Origin: Flagellimonas aurea | GTDB taxonomy: Bacteria > Bacteroidota > Bacteroidia > Flavobacteriales > Flavobacteriaceae | Reading direction: 5' to 3' | DNA: 64,000 nucleotides | NCBI RefSeq assembly: GCF_017313785.1 | Contig: NZ_JAFLNL010000010.1 | Location: 56,668-120,667, forward strand | The notes under the pieces: generated by a model | What the model was told of the DNA's origin: nothing | Seen by the model: the letters and a program-made list of their open reading frames with translations, nothing else | Database searches by the model: none | Part shown: positions 17,719-26,825 of the stretch, piece after piece | How positions within the stretch are numbered: the stretch's first letter is position 1 | How the letters are laid out: the number at the start of each line of letters is the position of its first letter | Program-made: the position numbers and the translations under genes

Positions 17719-18951
17719 ATGAAACAGTTTTGGTTATATGGTTTTCTTTTTTTGACATTGGGCGTTTGGTCACAGGAGACTGTTCCGGTGAACGAGATGT
17801 ATAAAATGGCCAGGGAAGAAGCATTTGAACATAAAAACTATGATAAGGCCATTGGTTTTATGGAGGAGGTGGTGAAAAAAGCTCCGGAAAATGTGGACTA
17901 TGCCATTTTTTTGGGACGATTGTACACCTGGGATAAACAACCCGATAACGCAAGAAGGATCCTGGGAGCAACTTTCAATTCGAATTCAGAGTATGAAGAC
18001 GCAGCCTTGGCTTACGCCAGCTTGGAGTTCTGGAACCAAAATTCCGAGAAGGCCTTGGAAATTGTTGACAAAGGATTGCAATCCCACCCAGATTCCGAGA
18101 ACCTGTTAGTGCTCAAAGCAAAAATATTGATGGATTTAAAGCGAGGTCAAGAAGCAAGCAAAACGTTGAACACCGCTTTGAAGTACCATCCAAAATCTAC
18201 CAACGTACGGTCCTTGTTACAGAATATGGCCACGGGCGAGAACTTGAATGAGGTAGGGATATCCTATAATTTTGTGGATTTCAAGGAGCGTTTTGACCAA
18301 CCTTGGCATTTGGCAAGTCTGCATTATGGAAGGCAAACAGGTATTGGACCGGTTTTTGGCAGGCTTAATTATGGCAATAGGTTTGGAATCGGTAGTACAC
18401 AGTTCGAGGTGGATTTTTATCCAAGAATTTCAAAAACGTTTTATGCCTATATCAATGGGGGGATATCCAACGACAAAGCTATTTTTCCACAGTATCGCGC
18501 AGGATTTTCACTTTATGCCAATCTACCTGCCGCCTTTGAGGTGGATGCTGGTTTTAGGATGTTGCAGTTTGATGAAGCCTCATGGACTTACACCTTTGGA
18601 TTGGGTAAATATTACAAGAACTACTGGTTTAACCTTAGGACATATCTAAATACGGTAGATGCTGAGATAGCAGATGCGTATGCACTTACGGCAAGATACT
18701 ATTTTGGCGGAGCCGACGATTATTTTAGCGCACGTGTGGGGACTGGTTTTTCGCCGGACAATACATCGAACAATGTGCTGTTCAATAATACAGCAAGGTT
18801 GCGCTCTACTAATTTTGCCTTGGGCTATAGAAATCTGTTGGGCCAAACCCATGTTGTTTATGTAGAAGCATCGTATGACCGTATAGAGTTTGCTTCAGAT
18901 ACTTTTGATGACCAATACACTGTGAAATTGGGTTATATCAAACGTTTTTGA
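17719..18951 (+). CDS. TPR + YaiO-type outer-membrane beta-barrel protein
   Basis: 410 residues with a signal peptide (MKQFWLYGFLFLTLGVWSQ). Residues 25-165 hold about four TPR units (for example FEHKNYDKAIGFMEEVVKKA). From about 175 to the end there are repeated amphipathic strands with aromatic girdles, closing with YTVKLGYIKRF, a typical barrel end with terminal Phe. The pattern fits the YaiO family. TPR plus barrel is also the design of PgaA, the outer-membrane exporter of poly-GlcNAc, so export of the product of the preceding glycosyltransferase is the natural role. The family call is from memory; the export role is inferred. Confidence 0.82.
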   Translation: MKQFWLYGFLFLTLGVWSQETVPVNEMYKMAREEAFEHKNYDKAIGFMEEVVKKAPENVDYAIFLGRLYTWDKQPDNARRILGATFNSNSEYEDAALAYASLEFWNQNSEKALEIVDKGLQSHPDSENLLVLKAKILMDLKRGQEASKTLNTALKYHPKSTNVRSLLQNMATGENLNEVGISYNFVDFKERFDQPWHLASLHYGRQTGIGPVFGRLNYGNRFGIGSTQFEVDFYPRISKTFYAYINGGISNDKAIFPQYRAGFSLYANLPAAFEVDAGFRMLQFDEASWTYTFGLGKYYKNYWFNLRTYLNTVDAEIADAYALTARYYFGGADDYFSARVGTGFSPDNTSNNVLFNNTARLRSTNFALGYRNLLGQTHVVYVEASYDRIEFASDTFDDQYTVKLGYIKRF

Positions 18952-18966
18952 GATGTAGTATGGACA

Positions 18967-19015
18967 TACAAGAAGTATCGAATATCTTAATTCCTAATAT
19001 TCGATACTTCTTGTA
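18967..19015. terminator. 19-bp perfect hairpin between convergent genes
   Basis: The arms 18967-18985 and 18997-19015 are perfect reverse complements (19 bp, core AAGAAGTATCGAATAT) with an 11-base loop. It sits between the ends of the barrel gene (+) and the kelch lipoprotein gene (-), where a bidirectional terminator is expected. A clear T-tract is missing on either side, so it may instead be an mRNA 3' end stabiliser. Confidence 0.6.
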
Positions 19016-19052
19016 AATCAATATCTTCAATATTTCCTCAAATACTATTGCA

Positions 19053-20405
19053 TCAGTTCAACATCCAAACGGTATTGTCGGTTGACGAAAAATTACTCCT
19101 TTGGGTCCCTCCGATGGCAAAGAGATTACCATTTAAATTGACCAACGTAAAGAAAATAGCCCGTATAGGGAAGGAATCAATCGTAGTGGCCAATTCCCAA
19201 TCTTCACCATTTGGGGATATATAAAAGGTAGAGGAGCTGTTCGGGCCATCAACAGGAGTAGTCATCAATATGATTCTATCGTCGAATACCACCGTGCTTA
19301 CAGAGTTTATACCTCTTTCTCGAATATTGGAAAAGACTGGGTCGGACCAATTGACGCCATCCGAACTGGTCCTAGTGCTGATTGCTTCGATGTCCGAATC
19401 CGGGTCGGGTTCAATGCAATATAGAATATCATTAAGGCTTTCAATTTGAAAACTGAATTTGGATTCAAATCCATGGTTTTCGGTTTCCAGGACCCAATTT
19501 AAGCCATCCGAACTGCTATATACATTTCGCTCAGGGGAAAGTTCTTCCACATCGCCCCTGTAGCCGGCAATCCTAAGTATTTGATCTCCAAGAACTGTAA
19601 ATCTAGAGGACTGATATTGAGTAAAGGGTGTAGTCTCCGTTTCCTCCACCCAAGTGATGCCATCTTCGGAACTAAAGATCTTATTGGACTGGACACCTTC
19701 AGAAATACCTCCATAAATCCATAATCTGCCATTGAACGCTATCAGCTCGTGCCCATAAATGGCCCCAAAAGAAAGATTGCCTTCAAATGTCCAGTTTTCA
19801 CCATCTGCACTGGACCAAATATCCGGGAGCGGAGTATCCGTTTCGTCCCTGCCTCCTATCAACCATACTTTTTCATTAAAAACTTCAACAGCCGCACCCT
19901 TTCTGCTGCCGTATGCTGCATCTTCGGTAATCAAGGTGGCGAATATGGCTTCGGTGGTAAAAAGCTGTACCTCACTTTCTGCCAGGGTAGTACCATCTTC
20001 AACAGCTATGACTCGCCAATAATAGTCGGTGTTCAGCTCAAGGGGGTCGGCTTCTTCTATATCAAAGGTGGGCATGTCAAGTCCGGATGCGAATTCTGTT
20101 AACCCATCCTCGGAGGTTCCAAGAAAAACGGAGTATGTTACCGCTTGATCTCCATCGTACTCCTCCCAGGCTATGGTCGGTGTCTTGGAAACGGGCTTTT
20201 CGTTATTGGAAGGACTCAATGTAACCAAGGTCCCAACGGTAATTTCCCCCCCGTCATCGTCGTTGTTATCGTCATCATCTCCAACGTCATCGACGTCTTC
20301 AATTTCATCTTCGATTTCACTTCCATTGTCATCATTGCTACAGCTCTGTAACAAAAGGGCAAAGCAGATAAATAGTAGTTTAAAAAATGGCTTTACAGTA
20401 TTCAT
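19053..20405 (-). CDS. Kelch-like repeat lipoprotein with acidic linker
   Basis: 450 residues. A lipoprotein signal ends at LLQSC (Cys22), followed by SNDDNGS, which fits the Bacteroidota surface-export signal of acidic residues after the cysteine. An Asp/Glu-rich linker (about 28-54) is a flexible spacer. A fibronectin-III-like domain (about 58-150, ATLAESEVQLF) comes next, and then kelch-type beta-propeller blades (AAVEVFNEKVWLIGGRD, ELIAFNGRLWIYGG, NLNGNLFAIGGTQ). It is probably a surface-exposed binding protein; ligand unknown. Same strand as the collagen-like lipoprotein 49 bases upstream, so a shared operon is likely. Confidence 0.8.
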   Translation of the reverse strand: MNTVKPFFKLLFICFALLLQSCSNDDNGSEIEDEIEDVDDVGDDDDNNDDDGGEITVGTLVTLSPSNNEKPVSKTPTIAWEEYDGDQAVTYSVFLGTSEDGLTEFASGLDMPTFDIEEADPLELNTDYYWRVIAVEDGTTLAESEVQLFTTEAIFATLITEDAAYGSRKGAAVEVFNEKVWLIGGRDETDTPLPDIWSSADGENWTFEGNLSFGAIYGHELIAFNGRLWIYGGISEGVQSNKIFSSEDGITWVEETETTPFTQYQSSRFTVLGDQILRIAGYRGDVEELSPERNVYSSSDGLNWVLETENHGFESKFSFQIESLNDILYCIEPDPDSDIEAISTRTSSDGVNWSDPVFSNIRERGINSVSTVVFDDRIILMTTPVDGPNSSSTFYISPNGEDWELATTIDSFPIRAIFFTLVNLNGNLFAIGGTQRSNFSSTDNTVWMLN

Positions 20406-20454
20406 GATGTATCTTATTTATAAAAAGTATTGTAGTTTTCGTTCACGGTCATTG

Positions 20455-21036
20455 CTAATAAGAAAGACCAAAGTGGTCCATTACTTCATAATAGGTCATT
20501 TTATTAAAGTTTATGGTCTGCCCGTTTTTCGTGGTAGTATTGCTGGCAGGGATAATCACATATCTAAAATCTGTAAAGATTGTGAATGCGGTAGTTGAGT
20601 TATCAACTGAGCGGGCGACAAAGATGATTTCGCCCAAAGTTTCCGGCAATACAAAGTAGTAGGTTTGGTTGTTGAAGACCACGGGGATTGGAACTACGGA
20701 GGCCCCATCGCGCCCATATACCAAAACGGTTCCAGAATTTAAAATATCGCTGGTAAATGCTTCATCCTCAATATAGAATTGGGTATAGCTTACAATATTA
20801 TTCGAAAATTGTTCTGGTATCCATTCAGAGGCGATTACATTGGCATTTCCATCTTCTCCAGGTTCACCTTGGGGTCCAGTTGGTCCTTGTTCGCCCTGCG
20901 CTCCCTGAGGCCCTTGTTCACCTTGTGCTCCTTGAGGGCCTGTCGGACCTTGCTCACCATCTTCTGCGGAACAGCCGATGAATAAAGAGGCCAAGAGAAT
21001 AATAATTGTTGTTTTAATAAATAAAGAGGTTTTCAT
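20455..21036 (-). CDS. Collagen-like repeat lipoprotein
   Basis: 193 residues. Lipobox IGC (Cys22) is followed by SAEDGE, an acidic surface-export signal. Twelve uninterrupted Gly-X-Y triplets (GEQ GPT GPQ GAQ ...) begin about six residues after the lipid anchor, enough in principle for a short trimeric stalk. A C-terminal domain of about 130 residues, rich in beta-strand and aromatic residues, has no family I recognise and would be the head. The DNA of the triplet region is itself internally repetitive (about 20860-20960), so copy number could vary by slippage. It probably forms a surface trimer. Confidence 0.85.
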   Translation of the reverse strand: MKTSLFIKTTIIILLASLFIGCSAEDGEQGPTGPQGAQGEQGPQGAQGEQGPTGPQGEPGEDGNANVIASEWIPEQFSNNIVSYTQFYIEDEAFTSDILNSGTVLVYGRDGASVVPIPVVFNNQTYYFVLPETLGEIIFVARSVDNSTTAFTIFTDFRYVIIPASNTTTKNGQTINFNKMTYYEVMDHFGLSY

Positions 21037-21088
21037 TTCTAAGGTTGTAATTAATGGTTCAATTAAAAGCTTGTGTTTTGCCGTGGAG

Positions 21089-21238
21089 TCATTCCTTGGA
21101 GAAGTGCGTGTTTTTGATGATTTTGTTTCGGTTCATGATCTTGAGCATGTATTTTCCTTTTTGGAGTTTGTTAACATTTAAACAGATTTCAAAACGGGGA
21201 ACTTCATCCAGTATCCCTTCATATCTCTTTTTCTTCAT
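21089..21238 (-). CDS. Small conserved-looking protein, 49 residues
   Basis: An ATG at 21238 opens a 49-residue frame: basic N-terminus MKKKRYEG, then EICLNVNKLQKGKYMLKI and KIIKNTHFSK. The pattern 'L-KG-Y-L-I--N-KIIK---F-K' resembles the end of flavobacterial secretion-tail-like sequences, which argues that it is coding, but it has no signal peptide and no family I can name. A -7 box TAAGTTTG lies on the minus strand at 21320-21313, some 75 bases upstream. It lies 52 bases before the collagen-like lipoprotein start on the same strand. Being coding is a judgement from composition. Confidence 0.5.
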   Translation of the reverse strand: MKKKRYEGILDEVPRFEICLNVNKLQKGKYMLKIMNRNKIIKNTHFSKE

Positions 21239-21406
21239 GTTGATATGAAGTTTTTTTGTTAGTAATTGGCAAGGTGGAATACGTTTGTGACTTACACTGC
21301 CAACCTTGGAAACAAACTTAATGGTATGGGGAACAGGGGGCTATGAATTATGTATCAAAGCCTGTGAAATATGTAACATAACTACGGTTTTCCGATCGGG
21401 AAGAAT

Positions 21407-24232
21407 TTAAAAAGTCTTGTTCTTACTGAATTCAGAAGGGGAGAGGCCATAGGTTTCCCGAAAGCATTTTGTAAAATAGGAATGATCGTTAAAACCTACT
21501 TGATATCCTATTTCTGAGATGTTGACATCACTTTTCTGTAAAAGTTTGGCTGCCAGTTTTAACCGCTGGCCCCGTATAAACTCCGATGTGGTTTGACCGG
21601 TGAGTGCCTTTAGCTTGCGATGAAGTTGCATTCTGCTCATGCCAATGGCAACGGAGAAGGCCTCCGCGTTAAAATCGGACGAGACCAATTGTTCGTCCAA
21701 AATGGTTTGTAGGGATTCCAAGAACCGTTGGTCATACGAACCAATCGAAATGTCCTTTGGGGTTAATATTACCTCTTGGCTAAAGCGTTTTTGTAATTGT
21801 TTACGGCTCTCCAAAAGATTTTGGACCGTTTGCTTCAAAACTTTATTGTTAAATGGCTTGGTCAGATAGCTATCGGCTCCAATCTCTAATCCTTGCAATC
21901 GGTTTTCATCGCCAGTCTTGGCGGTGAGCATTACAATGGGTATGTGGGATGTAGTATCGTTGGTCTTACAGTTCTCGGTCATTATCAGCCCATTGTCCTT
22001 GGGCATCATTAAATCTGTAATGATTAGATCGGGCACCTGCTTTAGTGCCTTTTGAAATCCGACATCGCCATTTTCGGCGGTAATTACATGGTATTTGTTA
22101 TGCAAAATGGAAGAAATATACGTGCGTATATCTTCATTGTCATCCACAATTAATATAATGTCCTTGGCCTCCTTGTCTTCTACAGAAACCCTTTCATTGT
22201 TATTGCCATCAATGATTTCGCTCTCTTGGTATGGGGTTTGGTAAGTGGTAGGCTTCGAATGCATATCCTTCTCGTTTATTGAAAAGGCATTTTCATGAAC
22301 GGGGACCTCCATATAAAAAGTGACACTATCTTCATCGCTTTTTACGTGTATTTTGCCCTTGTGCAGTTCCACCAGCTCTTTGGTAAGTGCCAGACCAATA
22401 CCTGTTCCCGGCTCGTTTTCGTGGCTTCGGTGGAAGCGGTCGAAAATGTTATTGAGCATTTCTTTGGAAAGTGAAATGCCGGTGTTTTTTACAGATAACG
22501 AAAGGTTGCCATCCCCAATGTTTGCACTTACATGTATTTCGGCCTTTTCGGGACTGTATTTTAGTGCATTGCCCAAAAGGTTCACCACTATTTTTTGAAG
22601 CACATCGGCATCGTACCAGTAGAGATGTTCTTCAATGGAGATCTGAATGTTGAGCAGCTGTGATTTTTTGTTGGCCTGGAACACAAACGATTCAGCAATG
22701 GATTTTAGAAACGAGGACAACAGCCCTCGGCCAACCTGTAATTTGTAAAAACTGGATTCGAGTTTGGACAGGTCGAGCAATTGGTCCACCAATGTGGTCA
22801 GCCGTTCGGCATTTTTTTTGGCAATGGTCAAATTTTGTTTGTCTTCCTTACTAAGACGGGCGTTTTCCAGTTGATGGTCTACCGGACCTTGTATCAAAGA
22901 CAATGGGGTGCGCAGCTCATGGGAAATATTGGCGAAGAAGTTGGATTTGGCGGTGTCCAGTTCCATTAACCGTTCGTTGGTCTTTTGTCGGTTACGATAC
23001 AGCAAAAATAGAAACAGGGCAACCAGCGAGATGAGTGCAATTCCCCCCAAAAGAATATTCCGTTGATTTTTTTTGCGTACGTCGGCAAGTTCACTTTGTG
23101 ATTTTAACAATGCAATTTCCTGTTCTTTTTTCTGTGTTTGATATTTGGCTTCAAGGTCCAATGCAAGACTTTTTTGTTTTCGGGCATCCAAAGAATCTTG
23201 ATGCACCAAGGTTTGGCTATAGAACTCGGTAGCTTTTTCAAAATCCCCCGTTTTCCTGTAAGACTCGGCAAGTGAGCTTGTAATTCCCAATAAAATGCCA
23301 CTATGGCCCGCATCGGAATCTTGGAAATAATGATATGCCTTTTCCAAATATGGGATGGCTTCTCGGTGTCTGTTGATTCTTTGAAGGAAACCTGCATGGA
23401 CCCGATTGGCATTTGCGATTTCTTCGGGGTTTCCCGCCTGTGTCAATAGGTCGAGTCTTTTCTTGTAATAAAATTCGGCTTGCTCGTAGTTGTTGAGGTC
23501 CGTCTCAATAATACCAAGGGACCAATAGATGTCCGCCACCCGTTTACTGGAGCCCATACGTTCAAAATAGGCCAAACTTTTTTTAAAGTAAGGGATGGCT
23601 TTTTCGTATTCCCGTCGTTGCCCATAAATATTGCCCAGCATTATATAGCCGATATGTTCCTCTTCAGGGTTTCCGATTTCCGAAGCCATTTTTTGGGCAC
23701 TGCGGAAATAGCGCTCCGCTTTCCCAATATAGGATGTGTCCTGTACGCTGTAGGTTCGCAACAGTACCTTTCCCAGATTGAACAGTGCATTTACCACATG
23801 TGGGTTTTTTTCACCATAGCGCTCGGAAATGGAATCTATTTTTTGATAGTGGTCTATGGCATCAATGTCTTCGAACTTTGAATAATGGACATTGCCAAGT
23901 GAAAGCAAGGCGCTTGTCATTACCTCTGGTAGTTTGTTGGCGCTCGCCAAGGTCATTGCTTGCTTGGCATAATAGGTTGTGGAATCGTAATCGCCCTTCC
24001 TGAAGTATAGATGTGAGATTTTGCTCTTTGCCTTTCCCAAAAGCAGATGGGAACCTTCTCTTTTTGCGATTTCAAGATTTTGAAATGCAAGCTGGAGGGC
24101 ATCATCATATTTTGATGATTCGGATAAGGAATCTATTTGTGTTTGATTGGATAAAAACCCATCAGGTACATTTTGACCAAATGATGAAAACCAAATTGAT
24201 GTAAGAATAAAAACTAAGCCTCTTTGAATCAT
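21407..24232 (-). CDS. TPR hybrid two-component system protein (kinase + receiver + AraC output)
   Basis: 941 residues from the ATG at 24232, which opens with a signal peptide (MIQRGLVFILTSIWFSSFGQ); a longer frame to 24274 would bury it. Periplasmic residues 30-390 hold about seven TPR units. One membrane helix follows (LLGGIALISLVALFLFLLY). HisKA has FANISHELRTPLSLI, and the ATPase has NLLGNALKY and GTGIGLAL. A receiver has IITDLMMP, and an AraC-type helix-turn-helix closes the protein (ISEIGYQVGFNDHSYFTKCF). This is a one-protein two-component system in which TPRs replace the beta-propeller of polysaccharide-utilisation HTCS sensors. Nearest likely targets are the lipoprotein genes downstream on the same strand. 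Ligand unknown. Confidence 0.93.
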   Translation of the reverse strand: MIQRGLVFILTSIWFSSFGQNVPDGFLSNQTQIDSLSESSKYDDALQLAFQNLEIAKREGSHLLLGKAKSKISHLYFRKGDYDSTTYYAKQAMTLASANKLPEVMTSALLSLGNVHYSKFEDIDAIDHYQKIDSISERYGEKNPHVVNALFNLGKVLLRTYSVQDTSYIGKAERYFRSAQKMASEIGNPEEEHIGYIMLGNIYGQRREYEKAIPYFKKSLAYFERMGSSKRVADIYWSLGIIETDLNNYEQAEFYYKKRLDLLTQAGNPEEIANANRVHAGFLQRINRHREAIPYLEKAYHYFQDSDAGHSGILLGITSSLAESYRKTGDFEKATEFYSQTLVHQDSLDARKQKSLALDLEAKYQTQKKEQEIALLKSQSELADVRKKNQRNILLGGIALISLVALFLFLLYRNRQKTNERLMELDTAKSNFFANISHELRTPLSLIQGPVDHQLENARLSKEDKQNLTIAKKNAERLTTLVDQLLDLSKLESSFYKLQVGRGLLSSFLKSIAESFVFQANKKSQLLNIQISIEEHLYWYDADVLQKIVVNLLGNALKYSPEKAEIHVSANIGDGNLSLSVKNTGISLSKEMLNNIFDRFHRSHENEPGTGIGLALTKELVELHKGKIHVKSDEDSVTFYMEVPVHENAFSINEKDMHSKPTTYQTPYQESEIIDGNNNERVSVEDKEAKDIILIVDDNEDIRTYISSILHNKYHVITAENGDVGFQKALKQVPDLIITDLMMPKDNGLIMTENCKTNDTTSHIPIVMLTAKTGDENRLQGLEIGADSYLTKPFNNKVLKQTVQNLLESRKQLQKRFSQEVILTPKDISIGSYDQRFLESLQTILDEQLVSSDFNAEAFSVAIGMSRMQLHRKLKALTGQTTSEFIRGQRLKLAAKLLQKSDVNISEIGYQVGFNDHSYFTKCFRETYGLSPSEFSKNKTF

Positions 24233-24385
24233 GATATCAATTTTATCATCAACTTGACAGGACAAGTTAACCAAAATTCCACTTTACCCTCCGTTCCCAT
24301 GTTAATTTGCCAAAAAACGGATAGGTTTTGACCAAAAAGGGAACCAAATGGCTTTTTAAGAGTCTAATTCTTGCCAACACCAATT

Positions 24386-24970
24386 TTAGCGTTGGTCTTT
24401 ACTTTGTTCCTTTATGACTATTTCCCTGATCGGGATATCATCTATCAACACATCTTTTAGCACGGCATCCCCGTTTTTAATGGAAACCAGGGCGTATGTG
24501 GTTTTGGTTGTATCAATCTGTGATTTTTGATAGGTGGCTTCGGCATCGTACGCCTTGGATTCCTCCATATAAAATCTGTTAAACGGGTAATCGATTGATA
24601 CCTTGTTTTCCCCGTTTCTGGACACAAACCATGCCTTGGCCTCTACAAAATCCTGTTGGCCGTTGGGCGACTGTTTGGAAATGGAATCTATTTTTGCAAA
24701 CCCGGATTTGTTCGTACCAAGAAGCACATACACTTTTTCACCTCGGGACCAGTCCATTTCATCTTGCACGGTAAAGGTGTTTTCTTCAAATGTCAATGTA
24801 ATGTATTTCCCCCTAAAAGGATCGTTAGGGTCGACCGGGGCAGTCTTGAATTTGTATTCGGTGCCTTCCTCCAGTATGCTTTCTTGGTTCCAAACCATTT
24901 TGGCGGGAACATAGAGCTGAGCTAGTGCCACTAAGGCAAAAATGAGTATTTGTTTGTTCCTGCTAGTCAT
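24386..24970 (-). CDS. GDYXXLXY-type membrane-anchored protein
   Basis: 194 residues. An N-terminal membrane helix (about 8-26) and the line DPNDPFRGKYITLTF mark it as a member of the GDYXXLXY family, with Lys for Asp at the third position. The rest is predicted beta-rich and would lie in the periplasm. Its start overlaps the end of the DUF2157 gene by eight bases; these two families are usually neighbours. Function unknown. Confidence 0.82.
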   Translation of the reverse strand: MTSRNKQILIFALVALAQLYVPAKMVWNQESILEEGTEYKFKTAPVDPNDPFRGKYITLTFEENTFTVQDEMDWSRGEKVYVLLGTNKSGFAKIDSISKQSPNGQQDFVEAKAWFVSRNGENKVSIDYPFNRFYMEESKAYDAEATYQKSQIDTTKTTYALVSIKNGDAVLKDVLIDDIPIREIVIKEQSKDQR

Positions 24971-26243
24971 TTTCCTGTCTTTTTCGAATCATCCTATAGT
25001 TGGCAAAAAAGAATCCCACACCAACAGATATAAATAGCAGTCCACGGATTACAAAACTTAGGTCGGTATCAAAAAACCTGCATACGATCAATGCAGCTAT
25101 AATAAGAAGACCGTAGTTGAGAATGCCCAAATGGTTCTGTTTGGAGCCAGCTCTAATTGTTAGGATTCCAATGGCGAAAACCAAAAGATTTATCAAGAAT
25201 ACCGCTATGGATGAAAATGTTCCTATAAAGAAAATAGGTATAAACAATAGGAAGGCAACCGAAAAAGGAGAGATATCTTTAATTGGTGACGATTTTAACC
25301 TTTCATATAAAAACATCATGGCCAATACGGATAAAATGATGGTAATGATAAATTCTGGAGCAACAATAATTTCATTCAGGAACATTTCTTTTTTAATGAG
25401 ATGCTCCCAAAACTCATTAAAGCTCAAAATCAATAAAATGACAACGTTACCTAAGCTTCCCAATAGGGTAAAGTCATTTTTTGTGGTCTTGTCCATGAAG
25501 AATTTACTTGTTCCAAAAAGATAGAACAGGCCGAACAAAGATGCGTATGCCAAGAACATGAGTTCGTCCATTTGTTTGGAAAAAGTGCCCAAAACCACGG
25601 TCAGGGACAAGGCGATAAACCAATTATGAAAACGGACAAAGTTGCTTTTCGAACTTTTCTTTAGTAAAAGATAATAGTGGGGAACAATGGCGGCAATCAA
25701 CAACCAATAAATATAGGGTGAATCCTTGGGGTAGTCCCAATATCCGGTTTCGCCTGCGAAATACGTTGTTCCAATAATGTAGAGCAAAGAAACCGTTGAG
25801 GATTTCATTACATAAACAAGGGGCAATATCAAGAGCATCCATGTCAGTAGATACGAGCTTAAATTTCCGGGAATATTATATATCTGACTGATCAACGCTA
25901 TGCTGGTACCAACTGCAAAGAACAGAAAAACCGCTGAACCTTCTTTCCAAGCAATATTTTGATGCTTTTTTAGTAGGGTGAACGAGCATAAAGCCTGTCC
26001 TACCAATAAAGGAAGAAATGCTGCTCCTGTTTTTAGCCCGCGGGACAGTTCATCCCAGTTATGCGCAATGATTAGAATCGTCCCCAGACCGACCAAAATT
26101 GCCCCCAAAATGCCAAAAACCACAAAAAGCTTGTTAGTGGATGGGTCTTTTTTGTTTTTGTAGTAAGATTCGATTCTTGTCGAGGTATCCTTGGAGATTA
26201 CCCCGGCACTTTCAAGTTCTTGCAGGTCGTTGAGAATGCTCAT
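24963..26243 (-). CDS. DUF2157 integral membrane protein
   Basis: 426 residues. A cytoplasmic N-terminal helical segment (LNDLQELESAGVISKDTSTRIE) precedes about twelve membrane helices. The line ALISQIYNIPGNLSSYLL is typical of DUF2157. Forms a translationally coupled pair with the GDYXXLXY protein. Role unknown; no transporter signature recognised. Confidence 0.85.
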   Translation of the reverse strand: MSILNDLQELESAGVISKDTSTRIESYYKNKKDPSTNKLFVVFGILGAILVGLGTILIIAHNWDELSRGLKTGAAFLPLLVGQALCSFTLLKKHQNIAWKEGSAVFLFFAVGTSIALISQIYNIPGNLSSYLLTWMLLILPLVYVMKSSTVSLLYIIGTTYFAGETGYWDYPKDSPYIYWLLIAAIVPHYYLLLKKSSKSNFVRFHNWFIALSLTVVLGTFSKQMDELMFLAYASLFGLFYLFGTSKFFMDKTTKNDFTLLGSLGNVVILLILSFNEFWEHLIKKEMFLNEIIVAPEFIITIILSVLAMMFLYERLKSSPIKDISPFSVAFLLFIPIFFIGTFSSIAVFLINLLVFAIGILTIRAGSKQNHLGILNYGLLIIAALIVCRFFDTDLSFVIRGLLFISVGVGFFFANYRMIRKRQEND

Positions 26244-26497
26244 GGTCCTCGTTTTGTAGGTTAAGCCTTGAATTTGATTAGGTTAAGATACATAATTATT
26301 GTAAAGTAGGTAGAATGACTTAATCTTTCCTCTTAGTTGTTTTTCTGTATTCTTTCCCTTTTTTTAATACCAACTTCAGGTTAACATCATTTTTGGTCGA
26401 TAAAATCGCCCCAATTTTGAAATGCAAAGATTTTTTTTATAATTTTTCCATACAATCACAATAGTTATATAACTTAGGATAAGTAACCAACAACACC

Positions 26498-26821
26498 ATG
26501 GACAACCTCAAACGCGTAATTGTAGACTATAAAAAACTCACCTCCGAGGTACTCAAGCTTTTGGTGGAAAAATATCCTGATGGATATGGGGATGATGATG
26601 TAATTAACTTCAAGAATATAAAGGGAGAATATATAGAGGCTGTGGAAGTATCTACCGAGGATACCAAATATCTGGTAAAGATCAGCTCAAAACTGGAACG
26701 TTCCATGGCCGACTTCGATGAGGATGATAGCGATGAGGAAAACTTTGATTCCGAGGATTATGATAAAATCCCAGAGGAAGACGAGGACTTTTCAGATTCA
26801 GATTCCGGTGAAGAGGAGTAG
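26498..26821 (+). CDS. Small acidic conserved protein
   Basis: 107 residues. The first 68 form a compact alpha/beta segment (VIVDYKKLTSEVLKLLVEKYPDGYGDDDVINF), and the last 37 are almost entirely Asp, Glu and Ser. I recall similar flavobacterial proteins labelled 'DNA primase' by some pipelines, but no primase motif is visible. The acidic tail suggests a nucleic-acid mimic or a partner of a basic protein. It lies alone between genes on the other strand, after a 254-base AT-rich leader. Confidence 0.75.
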   Translation: MDNLKRVIVDYKKLTSEVLKLLVEKYPDGYGDDDVINFKNIKGEYIEAVEVSTEDTKYLVKISSKLERSMADFDEDDSDEENFDSEDYDKIPEEDEDFSDSDSGEEE

Positions 26822-26825
26822 TAGC

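Noticed and set aside
20173..20598. 141-codon Ser-rich frame on the plus strand
   Set aside because: Antisense of the Asp/Glu-rich linker of the kelch lipoprotein.
20860..20960. Short tandem DNA repeats as a CRISPR or satellite
   Set aside because: They are the Gly-X-Y codons of the collagen-like lipoprotein; no spacer-repeat order.
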